The position numbers and the translations under genes were made by a program. Shown in pieces: positions 44,701 to 56,702 of a stretch of 64,000 nt of DNA. This DNA is from Cyanophora paradoxa. Taxonomy: Eukaryota; Glaucocystophyceae; Cyanophorales; Cyanophoraceae. Each line of letters begins with the position of its first letter. The first letter of the stretch is position 1. Location: positions 62,001 to 126,000 of the forward strand of contig QPMI01000222.1 in NCBI GenBank assembly GCA_004431415.1, written 5' to 3'. The notes beneath the pieces are model-generated. The model saw nothing but the letters and a program-made list of their open reading frames with translations. It had not been told where the DNA came from and ran no database searches.

Positions 44701-47700
44701 GTCGGAGCACAGCGCGCCGTCCACGCTTGTCGCCCTGCAGCCATGACCAGTGAGTTTTGTTCGCGCCTTGAGTGAACAATGAAACGCCGCACGACGCAAG
44801 CGTGCATGCTATTAGCCCGCTCACCTTCGGGATCCGTCGTTGCCGAGCGTGTGCTGCAGGGTCTTCAGGCCGGTCGGCCTGATCACCTGCGTGGCCTGTG
44901 TCCGGTCCCACCTGTAAGCGCTCACATCCCCGCTGGGGGCCTCGTCGACTCCCCAGTACGCGGCGCGCTCCTGGCCAGCGACCAGGACGTGGCACATGGT
45001 CGGGCTCCTGAGAAAGAGCGCGCGGTTGGGGCCGAGGCTGTCGCGGGTTGCAGAGGGCGCGTCCATCTTCTCGATCCACGACCACGCCGCGGGTGCCGGA
45101 TCCAAGAACGAGGCGTCTCCGCCGTTGGATAGCTCCGCATCCAGGACGCTCGGTCCCTGTATACGTAGAACCGGCCGAGCGCAATGAGAGGAAAAGCAGC
45201 GACGCAAAGAAAACGAATCGAAGCGCGGGACCTTCTTGCGGAGCGGGGTGCCCGTGGCGACGCTCTTGAGCGCCAGCTGCGCGAAGTTTCCGGCGTCGTC
45301 GGCGGCCACGAGGAGCGGCCCGGAGGCGAGCTGCATGTGCCGGACGGTCCGCACGCCGCCCGACAGCGACACCACCTCCGCCTGCGCATGCCGCGCCAGC
45401 GCGCTTCAGAGACACGAGCAGCTGCAAGAACCAAGGCCTTCGAATGCTCAACGGGCACCATCTTCGTTGTCAGGAGATCTTGCGGCGCGCGTAGGTCGTA
45501 GAACTGGATGGCTCCGGCGGAGGCGCCCACAGCGACGAACGGCCCGCTGCCGATGATCGAGATCTGAGCGTTGACGCCGGGAATGAGTGGGACCCGATGA
45601 GCTGCGGCCGGAACAGCTCGCTCACCGACATGGCCTTGCGGCGGAGATCAAACCGCGAGCCGGTGTAGTCGACGCCGCAATCCAGCTCCGCAATCGTGCT
45701 ATTGTTTATATGACAGGTATCGATGGCCGTCGAATTTGTATCAGCGCTGTATACGTAGCATCAAATAGAATGGAAACAGCGCACCGGTATCCGTGCCCGG
45801 GGAGGACTTTGGGTAATTCATTATATGGATACTCTATGAACGGCATGAAAACCAGCTGCTGGCGGATGCACACGCCGCTGTACTTGTGCATCGCCTTGCG
45901 GAGCAGCAGCGCGCCGTAGCCACTAGAGAAACTGCCGTCGCTGTTCGTGTTAACGTTGACGTCGTGCGCGTCCTTCGCGATTCCGATGAGAACAAGGTCC
46001 GGGTCCGCGGCCTTGACGTTGTTCACGTCCTCGTTCAGAAAGTCGGGGTTCGTCCGCTTCGTGAAGACGCACGGGGCCGAATTGAAAAGCTGAGTCTTTG
46101 CGCGCCAAGCGTTGGAGCCGCTAGGATCCCAGCAGGTCAGAGATGCAAAGTTCTGCTCCAGCGGCTCCAACTCCCGTGCGACATCCCCGTAAATCCGCAA
46201 GACACTCTCTTCGAGAGCACCGCTGGTCCATCGCAAATCATCCCTGCGCAAGCATGTATTCAACGCTTTTAACACGCTGCATTTGATGTTCAAAAGAGAG
46301 GCGACCGCACCTGAAGAAGTGGTACGAGACGGCCGGGCTGATATCGCCGAAAAGCGAGAAGGGCTGATACGAGTGGCCCGGCCCGTGCACCTGGAAGACG
46401 CCCCCAATCCAGGAGCAGTTGTCGGCCACGTCGATGTCCGTAATGCCGAGCCATAACGACATGATCCCATGCTGTAGATCCTGGATCTCGCCCGCTTGAT
46501 CTCTCTGCTGCTTCGATGCCAGCACATCGGCAGCCGATTTGCTCGCGTCCTTCAGCACCGACATTGGTATGAGGATGACCGTCAGCGTTTTCAACATGTG
46601 GTCCTGAAAGCCGTCGAACGTGTAAACCGCGCCTACAGCGAGAAACTCGACGCCGTCGCGGCTGCACGTGCGCTGCGAGACAGCGATGGGGTTCGGGAAC
46701 TGGTAGCCGAACGCCATCTCCGCACGCCACTTCCCGGCTTCATCATCGGTTCCGGGGTTCTCCGTCAGTTCGACTGGTGTCCACGGCTCGATGGTGAAGT
46801 GGCACAGCTCGGGCGTGCTCGGCAGATACCCTGCCGTGCCGTGCCGAAGTAAGCGATCAAATCCGGCGCATTCCAACGTTTCTGCCGTGTCATTCGGACC
46901 TTGGTACAGGGAAGCGGCGTCGGCGAACGCGAGCTTGCCGCGGTGGATGCGCATGACGTTGCGGGGCCTCGCGGCCGCCTTTGCCGTCTCCGTGTTCCTG
47001 AAGATGTCTTCCACGCCGCGCCACGGCGTCGCGTTGAACGTCTCTCCCGTGAAGAACAGCACGAGGTCCGACGCTGACGCAACGTGAGATGTGGTTTCAT
47101 CAGTCTTTGGACGATATATATATAGCTGAGCATGTACCGACGAACACGTCGTGGGTCTCAAGCAGGAAGCTGCCCGCCCCCTCCTTCTTGAGGCAGCCGC
47201 GCTCCTCGGGGCGCGACTTGCTGTACACGAAGACCGTCGAGGTCGTCCTCGGCAGGCACCTGGCGACGGAGGGGGTCGGCAAAGGGTCGGCAATGAAGTG
47301 GGAATGAAAAGGGAAGCGCTAGCGCTCAAACCCATGCAAGCCCATGACCGGGATTTCAGCTAACGCTAGCAATGAAAGGGTCGGGCGAAGGAAATAGAAC
47401 GTGAGCTGCAGCACTCGAACACAGGATCTGGTCCGGATTCAAAGAAACGCACCCGATGCCGTCGGCGTCCTGCGCACCCGATGCCGTCGGCGTCCTGCGC
47501 AGAGGTGCTGCATACAGGGACCTCGGGTCCAAGACGTCGGACGTGCATCTGGGGCGGACGGGAGTGTGAGAGGCTCGCGTGCCACGGTGTGCAGAAACGA
47601 CGGTACACGAGTGCTGGAAATTAATCGGCCGGCAATTTCTTTCGCAGCAGTATTCTGCAAAAGATCTAGAGCACTCGTTACTGCCACGGACGGTGACTGC

Positions 47701-50700
47701 CACTATTTCGGCAAATTTTGACTGCCACTATTTCGGCAATTTTTGACTGCCACTATTTCGGCAATTTTTGAACGCGAACCAAGACGTCGCCGTAGTCGTC
47801 GATGAAGAAGCGGACGGCGCCGAGCGAGAAGGCCCAGAAGCTCGTCTTGTTTGCAGAGCCGGCGAGCACGTCCCTGATCGTGTAGACGAGGTTGTTCGCG
47901 TCATCAAAGACGTGACCCAGCAGGTGCATCTGGTCGGGCGGCGTCGGCCGAGTGGGATCAAAGAGAGATCTAAAACGGGCCGCGTTCGCACCTGGAATGT
48001 GTGGATTGGGCTTGTGGGCACATCGACGAAGAGGTTCGTCGGGGCGACGATGCCGATGCCGGCGAGGAGCGTGAGGGTCCCGCGGGGAGATGTCGCCGTG
48101 AAAGTCTGCCGCGCCGTCGGCCGCGGGTGAGAATTCGAAAGCAAAGGGCGCAGAGCTAGCGCTCAAGGCGGCCGATCCCGCCGCGCGCACCTGGAAGTCG
48201 TAGAACGAGCTCTTCGTGGCGAAGTCCGCGATGGTGGCGCTGCCGACCTCGAGCAGCGACCGGCGGCGGGCGGAGGCGGGGGTGGAGCCGCCCGTCCAGA
48301 GGTAGCCGCTGGCGCTCGACTCGAGGACGGAGCGGAGCGTCGACTCGGCGGCGGTCGTCAGCGCCGCGTTCGTGCCGCTCCCCGCCGACGCGAGCGCCTC
48401 GATGGCGAAGAGCAGCGCCGACTCGGGGTCCGATCCGCCGCTCGAGAGCGCCGCCGAGATCGTCTGCCGGTCCTCCGCCTCTGCCAGCGCCGCCTGCGCC
48501 GCAACGAGCGCCTTGGCCGTCGCGTTCTGCGCTACTTGCGCCGCCACGAGCGCCTTTGCCGTCTCGTTCTGCGCCACCTGCGCCGTGACGAGCGCCTTGG
48601 CCGTGTCGTTCTGCGAGGAGATGGCCAGCAGCTCGTTCGACTTGGCGATGGCGCTCTGGCTCTTGGCCTCCGCCTCGGCGGTCATGGCCCGCACGAGATT
48701 CGCAAGCGCCTCGTCCCTCCGCTGGTCGGCGAGCAGCGACGCGTTCAGCGCCCTCGCCGCGTTGAGGATCGCCAGCGCCTCCTGCTCCTTGGCCCGCTGC
48801 GCCTCCTCCGTCGCCCGCCGCGACTCCTCCGTGGCCCGCCGCGACTCCTCCGTGGCCCGCCGCGACTGCGTCTCCGCCTCCGTCTTCTGCTTCTCCGCTT
48901 CTATCCTCTGCTTCTCCGCTTCCATCGTCTGCTTCTCCGCTTCGGTCTTTTGTTGGGCGGCGCTGACTGCGCGAGCAAGACGTTCAGAACACGCTGACTG
49001 AATTCGAAACACGGATCGCACTCGCGAAAATAATGGACACAATCAACGCCGCCAGGAGCACTGGACGCGCGAGGGCGTCAGTGGCAACACGCAGACCGAA
49101 TCGCACTTTTTAATTTGGATTACCGGCCGCGATGGTAGCCACGACGATCGCAGTCGTCCGCCGCTTCTGGACCTCCTGCTTAAGACTGTTGTGGATAAGC
49201 ACCACCTGCCGCCGGCGCCAAGCTCGTTAGATGGCAGGCCCACAATCGGAAGCGCGCCCTCAAAGCGGGCACGCCTGCTCGGGTGTCGGCTTGAGGAACG
49301 GCGCGCCGGCACCGGCCGCCGCTTGCCGCTTGCCGAGGTGCGCCGGGACGCCAGCGTCCCGGCTGGACCCAGGCCGCGACGGCCAGAGGCGGGAGAGGGA
49401 GGTCGGGATGTGGAACATGTCCGCGACCTGGCAAGCGAAGCGCGGCACAGCGTCAGCTGCAGGGCCGAGGCGACCGGGGCCGTCGAGGGGGAGCTAGAGC
49501 TCGCCGTGTAGTTGGCCTTCTTCGCCGCCTCGGGGTCCGCCTTGCGCAGCCACTCGAACGCCTCCTCCAGCGCGAAGCCGTGCTAGCGCGCTCTCAGCGA
49601 GAGCACAGAGACGGAGCCGATCGCGAATCGAAGCAAACAAAAGCAACTGACGCGAACCAGGAGAACGGCCTCGGCCTTTGTGCGGTTCTCCTTTGGGACG
49701 TCGTTCAGCTGCACGCCCTTCTCGTCCATCCACTTCGTACCCGCGTCGAAGCCCAGCGCTGCCGGCGGACGCGGCTCAGAGGGCGCTTTCGAGACGGACG
49801 GGGCCGGCGCCGGCGCTGGCGCGCCTTCCTTGTACTTGTCGGCGCGCAGCGTGAGCTGCGTGTGCAGCCGGGCCGCCTCCGCGTCGAACTGCGTCCCGGC
49901 GGCGGCGGCGTCGGCGAGCGGCGCCGGCTCCGAAATTCCGAATTCTCGAAATTCGAAGCGCACGCGGATGGCGGCCTCCATGTCGTCGCAGGCGCGCACG
50001 AAGGCGGGGTCGGCGGAGAGCTTCGGCAGCGCCTCCGGGCTCTGCTTGTGCAGCGCCGGGAACGGAATCTTCTGCCTGCGCGCGCGCGAGCCCGGCCCGT
50101 CTCCGTCCGAAATCTAGACGGAAATCTAGACGGAAATCTAGACGGCCGTGCATGCGCACCAGGAGTTGACCGCTTCGAGGCACATCTTCTGGCGCCTGCG
50201 TAGCCGTGCAGAAGGCGTGAGCAGCAGAACGACGGGCTCTGCGCGCGGCGGGCGGGGCGGGGGCCGTCGGACCGGAGGAAGCCGCGCTGGGACTCGGTGG
50301 CGTCGTCGTCGAGGTCGTCGGGGAGGGGCGGGACGGGCGCCAGCTCGATGATGACCACGCGCTTGTGCTGCGCGCACGCGTACTCGAACTCGTCGATGCT
50401 GCGCCCGGCCCCGCAGGGCGGGGGCGCCGTCAGCGCCGGCGCGAGAACGCGCGCGGGGGCCGCGAATCCCCTCACCAGTATTGCGACTGGATCCAGTCTG
50501 CGATCGAAGGGCTTCAGAGCGCAAACGCGACAGACGCGGGCTTGGCATCACACACCCGGAGTCAGCAGGACCAGCATTGTCGACGCGCCCTTGATGGCTG
50601 AGCGCGCGCGCGTGAGGCCAGGCCGGGGGCGCGCGGGGCCGTGCCCTATCGAATGCATATAATCCAAGCACCGGCGGCGATGGCCTTGCCCCTGAAGAGC

Positions 50701-53060
50701 GCGTGAGCAATTGCAAGCGCAAGGAAGCTAAGGCACGCGGGGCGCCGAGGCCGGGGCCGGCGGGGCGCACCACTGGACGCCCTTGAGGATGCCGTTCTCT
50801 GCCGACACGTCGACCCAGTACTGCCGCCGCCGCCGACGCCGCCGTCAGCGCGAGCCGCGGCCGCCGCGCGCGCGAGCAGACGCGGCGAAGGCTGAGGCTG
50901 AGGCCGCGGCAAAGGCGCACTGTGAGGCCGCGATCCTTGAGGATTCGGGTGACGACCTCCATCTCGGGCGTCTGAAGCCGCCTGCGCAGGCGGGGTCGGG
51001 CCCGGGCCCCGGTCGTGGAGGGGCGGGGCGGGGCGGCCCCGCGCCGCGCGCGGCCGCGGCGCACCTGTAGGAGACCATGACGTCCAGCGCCTTGATCGGC
51101 GTCTGCGCGTCTGCGGGGCGGGGCGGGGCGTGAGTGCCGGCCGGCAGCGCGGGCGACGCGGGGCGCGGGGGCACCGGGCTCCACGACGGAGGTCCCCTGG
51201 GGCTGCGAGGGCGGCCCGGGCCGGGGCGGCGTGAGCTGCGGGCCGGCGCGGGACCAAGCTTCGAGGCGGGGCGGGGCGGGGCGGGGCGGACGCGGATCTT
51301 GGCGGCGAGGTCCTGCACCGCCTTCGCGTACGCGGCGCCTGGGAGCGAGGGGCAGTCGGCGCCGGAGGGGCGAGGGGCGTGCTGGGCTCTCGGCGGGCGC
51401 GGGCACCTTGCTGGCCCTGGGCGTGGATCTCGTCGACGCGGCCCAGGACGCCCAGCGCCGCCGCCACACGCCCCGGGTCCGCCTGCCTTCCGCATGGGCG
51501 GGACGGCGGGGGCGGGGGCGGGGGCGGCGGGCAGACGCGTACTGTGGAGGCGGCGGGGAGGGCGGCGGCGAGGGCGTGGAGGGTCTGGCCGCCCGGCGCG
51601 AAGGAAACGAGGCGCTTGCCGAGCCACGCCGCGTGCTCCAGCTCCCGCACGCACGCCCTGCGCCCCGCACGAGGCTCATGATCAGCGGCTTTGGGCGGCG
51701 GCTGGACAGGGCGAGCGCGTACGGGGACTGGAGCCACTCTGAGGGGACGATGGGGAGTGAGGCGCGAGGAGGGCGCGGGGGCGCGGGGCCGGGGCGCGGG
51801 CCGGGGCGGCACCGGGGGTGGCGAGGACGACGAGGCACTCGGCGCCCTCGATGGCCGCCGAGATAGCCTTGCGCCTGCGCGCCGGCCCGGCCCGGGCTCA
51901 GCCGGCGCGCCCGGCGCCGCGGGCGGGCGGGCGGGCGGGGGGGGCGGGGCGCGCCTGGCGAGGTTGGCGATCTCGCCGTCCAGCTCCGCCACGTCGTCGT
52001 CGTACCAGCACTGCCGCGCGCGGCGGCACCCGCCGGCGTCAGCGGGGCGAGGGCCGAGGGGCGAGTGCGGGAGGGGGTGCAAGGAGGGGAAGGGGGGGGG
52101 GGGCGGGGAGGGGGGGCGGGAGGGGAGCGGGGGGAGGAGATACAGCAGCGAGGCCGGGGTACGGGGGTGGGGAGGGAAGAGAAGGTAGAGCAGCGAGGTC
52201 GGGGGGGGGGGGGGGGGATAACAGCGAGGCCGGGGTACGCGGGGTGTGGAAGGGGGAGGGGAAGAGAAGGGAGAGCAGCGAGGTCGGGGCGGTGTAGAGG
52301 GGGGGGGGGGGGGGGAATAGGGCAGAAGGGGAAGGCGGGGGGGCGGGGGGGAGGAGGGGGTCTCAAGCTTAAGCGAAGGTTACGGGAGGGGCACCTTGAG
52401 GCCGTGGCGCTCGAGGGCGGCGGCGAGGGACGAGGCGGCGGCGACGCACGCGCCCCGCGCGAAGCTCAGCACCCTGCGCCCCGCTCGGCGCCCGCGGCCC
52501 CGCCGGAGGGGTACCGGGGCGGACGCACGCGTCGTGGTAGTGGATGGGGGCCTCCGGCCGCGGGTCCGGCAGCGGCGCCGCGCTGTAGTTCCGCGCCCGC
52601 CGCTTCCGCGCCGCAGGAGGGGCGGCCTGCGGGGCCCCGGCCGCGTCCGGCGCGCGCGTCAGAGGCGCGAGCGCGATCGCACACGGTGCGACGGGGCGCG
52701 CACCGGCGGGGCGCTGCTGTGGAACTGGACGGCCGCAGGGGCGGGAGCCGGCGGCGGCTTGGCGTCGCCCTGCGGGGGCGGGGGCGCGGCGCGTCACGGG
52801 CGCACGGCGAGCGTGGGCGCCCAGCGGGGCGCGCTCGCGCCTGAAGGACGTCAACGTGCACGTCCTCCGCGTCCAGCGACGGCGCCGCTCCGGCGCTCCA
52901 CGATGACGACGTCATTTGCATGCAGAGCTGGCCTGGCCTGGGCGAGTTCTGCATCTGCAGGAACTCCTCGGCAGGATCCGCGGCCGCGGGTGCCGCTGCT
53001 GTACATGTCGGCGCCGGCGCCCAAGACCCCGACGCTGACGTCGGCATGATCGCCGGCCAA
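41736..53060 (-). CDS. Tandem-TIR, transmembrane, coiled-coil, propeller-like receptor protein
   Basis: Candidate TIR receptor. N-terminal exons run from about 53060 (start uncertain). TIR 1: VLSFARGACVAAASSLAAAL (52395-52474), CWYDDDVAELDGEIANLARR, KAISAAIEGAECLVVLATP, SEWLQSPYALAL, CVRELEHAAWLGKRLVSFAP. TIR 2: LDVMVSYR (about 51080), VVTRILKDRGLT, YWVDVSAENGILKGVQW, GASTMLVLLTP, DWIQSQYW, SIDEFEYACAQHKRVVIIEL (about 50410). One membrane span, TAIVVATIAAVLLAALIVSI (about 49150-49035), precedes heptads (SRRATEE, AEKQKTE) and DPESALLFAIEALASAG (about 48420), the helix found before WD40 domains in bacterial TIR or STAND proteins. Propeller-like segments include FVAVGASAGAIQFYDLRAP (about 45500) and GDLLALSATGGTLFAGDG (about 44550). 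The end, TTYTCTARVKSSAGFGGATT, is fibronectin-III-like; stop at 41736. Intron 51875-51954 is GC-AG. A stop-containing repeat at 47696-47770 leaves open two adjacent genes. Confidence 0.68.
47449..47498 (-). repeat. 25-bp tandem duplication containing AG and GT splice-like ends
   Basis: Two exact copies with period 25. On the coding strand each reads GCAG, then GACGCCGACGGCATCGG, then GTGC. Each copy therefore looks like a 17-nt microexon with its own acceptor and donor. Confidence 0.85.
47696..47770 (-). repeat. 25-bp tandem repeat, three copies
   Basis: Units at 47696-47720, 47721-47745 and 47746-47770, reading ACTGCCACTATTTCGGCAA plus TTTTG on the plus strand, with one base difference in the first copy. 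In the minus-strand frame that ends an exon (GDVLVRVQKLPK) the repeat supplies a stop, so it is either intronic or the end of a separate gene. Confidence 0.9.
48469..48612 (-). repeat. 42-bp coding repeat, three units
   Basis: On the minus strand it encodes TAKALVTAQVAQNE, TAKALVAAQVAQNA and TAKALVAAQAALAE. The 14-residue unit is two heptads and lies in the coiled coil of the TIR receptor. Confidence 0.9.
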
Positions 53061-53782
53061 GCTGAGGGCGAGCCGCGCGCGCGCCGGACGCTCTTGGAGA
53101 TCGCCCCGCCCGCGTCCGCTGATTAGCTTGCAATTGCTAGCGCTGCGTCGACGTCAGGCGCTGCGAGCTCTAGCTTGCTGGTGAGCTTGCTGGCAAACTG
53201 CTGCGATCAGTCGAGCTCGAGCTCAGGCGTTGCAATTTTTGCCACCGCGCGCTTCGGGGCACGCATGCGTGATCTGCAGATTCTGCACTCGTGCCGGTGC
53301 GACTCGTGCGAGACAGGCAGGGCCTCACGACTTGGACTCGCGCGACTTAGCACGTTAACAGGCTAATAGCAGCTCCTCAGCGACCCGGCGGTTAGGCCCG
53401 TTAGGGGCGCGCGCGCCGCGGCGCGCCGCGCGGTACCGGATCCGGAATCGTGAGTCGTGATCATGACGTCGACGGCCACGGACGGCCCACGGTCCGCCCA
53501 CCGTCCAGACGTGACGGACCCTGGAGGTCGGTGACGCTTTGCTTCTACCCCTGCAGACCTCGGGTACAGAAACGCTGCGTTCGCAATTCCACGCACGCAG
53601 AACGCTCGGACTGGACAGCCGCCGCGGTAGCCCGCGGTTTGTCGTGCTTCTCCGGTGCCATGGAGCTAAGCTAGACATCCAGATCCACCGACCCAGCCCG
53701 AGCCCGTTTTAGGCCGACTTTAGCTATCGCCGCGCGAGGGCCTCAGCGAGCGGGCGGATCGGCCTTCAAGAGCGGCGGCAGC
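53061..53782. promoter_or_regulatory. Divergent intergenic region
   Basis: 722 bp between the uncertain start of the TIR gene and the plus-strand start at 53783. It contains mixed-composition DNA with AGCTCGAGCTC and GCGCGCCGCGGCGCG palindromes and no supported exon. A shared promoter is inferred from orientation only. Confidence 0.35.
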
Positions 53783-56669
53783 ATGGCGGAGGCGAGCTCT
53801 GAAACCGCCGCCCCGCAGCCGGCATCGGCCTCTCAAGCCGCAGCGCCGCCGCCTGCCGCGGAGGCGGCGCAGGGCGCAGCAGAGCTGCCGCGCCCCTCTA
53901 GCGCCGCGACCGTTAGCATGGGCCCCAGCGGCGCCAAGAAGAAGAGCCGCGCGGCCAAGGACGGCAAAGTCGACCCGCTCGCGTTCCTCGACATGGTCGT
54001 CATTGCGGATGCGGAGGAGCCGCAGGAGGAGGAGGAGGAAGAGGAAGAGGACTCTGGCGCCGAGGGGGAAGGCGGCTCCCCGGGCGAGGAGGGGGACGCG
54101 CAGCCGCGGCAGCTGAAGAGTCTCGGGAAGAGCAAGAGCTTCGCTTCCGGGAAGCTCATAAAGGTCGGGAGCAAGAAGCAGCTGGACATGCCGGAGCTCG
54201 AGCTGAAGAACATCGCGAGGCCGCCGCGCGCGCGCGACCACGCGACGACGCGCGAACGCGGCGACAACCGGCGCCGCTCCCTCGCGACCGACGTCCCCGC
54301 CAACCTCCCCCAGGCACGGCCGCCGCCGCTCCGCGCTCGCTCGTCCCCCGCCCGCCCGCCCGCCTCGCGCTGAGCGTGGGGCGCGGGGCGCGCAGCCGAC
54401 GTTCATCGAGGAGGTGCGCGAGTTCTACCAGCAGCACCGGGCGGCCAGCACGCGCCGCGAGGTCGCCGCCGAGCGCGCCGCGCACCTCCAGGCGAGCCAG
54501 AGCCTTGCGCCGCCTCCGCCCCGGAACCTGACGCGCGGCAGGCGCTGGAGGCGGCGGGGCTCATCGAGTCGGGGCAGGCCCAGTCGGCCGCGACCGAAGA
54601 GATGCAGCGCGCCGCCGACGCCTACAGCGACATGCGCGCACCTCCCCCCCCCCTCTTCCCCTCACCTGATCTGATCTGACCTCCCCGCAGCAACCTGCTG
54701 CGGCGGGACATGCTCCGCTTCGACAAAGGGGTCTCGGACGCCATCGGGCGGGTGTGGGCGCTCGTGGACGCGGCGGGGGCGGGGCGGGTGGACCGCTGGC
54801 AGTACCGCGACTTCTTCATGCTCCTCTACCGAGGGTTGCACGAGGTGCGGGGGGCGCCGGGGCGGGCCGCGGCGGGCGGGGGGCGGGCCGGGCCGGGCCG
54901 GGCCGGGCTCTAGGGCCCTGTGAGACTTCGAGGGCGGTCCGGTTGGGAGGGAGCGTTTATGGCGGGCCTCGCAGGAGTGGGACGAGGGCCAGGCGGGGCA
55001 GCACGCGCGGGAGGACTGGGAGATCGACCGCCGCGGCACCGACTTCGTCGACCGCGCCCGCTTCAAGCTCTCCCTCTTCCAGGTGCGAGATGGACAGAGA
55101 GAGAGGAGTTCTAGGAGACCCGCCTCGCTCTCTCTCTCTCCCTCTTCCGGCTCGCTCTCATCTCCGCGCTCCCCCCTCCATCTCAGCTCGCCGACGCCTG
55201 GACGGAGTCCATCGCCGCCCCGGAGTGCGCCGTACCCCCCGCGCCCCCCGCCCCCCTACCCCCCACCCTCATTCTATCTCTTTCTGAGCGCCGAGGGGGG
55301 TACAGGTACATCCGCTTCCTGGAGCGGGTGTACGAGCGGGCGACGAAGCCGGACCCCGCCACCGGCAAGCCCGTCCTCCGCCAGGTCCGAGGGGGGGTTG
55401 GGGGGGGGGGGGGAAGGAGAAGGGGGGGAGGAGATAGAAGGGGCGGGGCCTAAGGGGCGAGAGGGGCGAGAGGAGCCCTCCGACAGGTCCGAGGGGCGGG
55501 GGGGGGAAGGGGGAGGGGAGGAGAAGAGGGGGGGGGGGTCGAATGGATGGATAGAAGGGGACGCGCTTCGCCCCCCAGGCCCCCGCCCCCGCTCGCCCCG
55601 ACCCGACCCGGTCTCACCCGATCCACCCGCTCGCCAGTGGTTCGAGCTGGAGCCCGGGGGCATGCTACCCACCGAGGAGGAGCTCGCCTCGCTCGGTACC
55701 CCCCCCCCGCTCCCCCCTCCCCCCCCGCCTACGTCTCACCCTCTTCGTTCGCAGGGATCTCGATCGAGGGGCCGCTGGGCGCCCTGCCCGAGCTTCAGCT
55801 GGGCGAGTCGCACCTCCCCGCCGACGGGCCCAAGCTCGAGGTGCGAGAGGCTTCAGATTTGATCCCGCGGCCCAGATTCGATCTGAGCGCCTCTCCTCTC
55901 CTCGTTGCAGCTGGCGAAAGTTCGCCTGGCTGGGTTCGGAGGCGGCGCGGCGCACAGGCCCGACTGCCCCTGCGTCCGGTGCCAGGTGCGCCGCACCCCT
56001 CCCGCTGCGGCACCGGTCCCAGCAAACGCGCCGCCCCTCAGAAACGGCGGGCGATGGCGGCGAAGGAGGAGGCGCTGCGCCGGCAGCGGCGGAAGCTCAT
56101 CGGCTTCGGCCGCGTCGAGGTGCTTGGCTTGCTTGCTTGCCGACTCCTTCGGCTTCGCTTTGCTTCCCGGCTTCCTTCCTGACAGCGCGCGCGCGCAGGA
56201 CGCGCCGTCGGCGCGGCGGGAGGCGTCGCAGCCGCTGAACCACTCCCGCGCCGGCAGCCGCCGGCCCTCGACCTCCTACTCCAACGTGCATCCCCCCTCT
56301 CCCCCCCTCCCCCTTCTACCCCCCCTGACACCCCCCCCCCCCCCCCCCCTACAGCTGGAGCAGGCGCCGAGGAGCTCACGGCGGGCCTCCGTCATGGGCC
56401 ACCCGGCCTCCTCCGCCTCCATCGTCGAGCGGTGCTGCGGCCTCTGCGTCTTCCCTCCCATCTCTTCTTCTGCTCGAACTAAGCTCCGCCGCGCAGGGCG
56501 GGGTCGATCCGGCGGGACCGCGGGGCGGCGATCGAGCTGGCGGCCGGCGCCGCCGCCGAGCGCATTATGGCGGCCGCTATGGCCGGCCGGCCGCCCCTCT
56601 CCGGCGGCCGCCGCATCTCCGCCCGGGTCCAGCAGGGCGGGACCGGAGGGGCGCTGGACTCGCCGGCGC

Positions 56670-56702
<33 letters not shown>

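Noticed and set aside
41736-53060. Bacterial contamination as the source of the TIR/propeller gene
   Set aside because: The domains are split by many introns with the same donors as neighbouring genes, and base composition matches the flanks.
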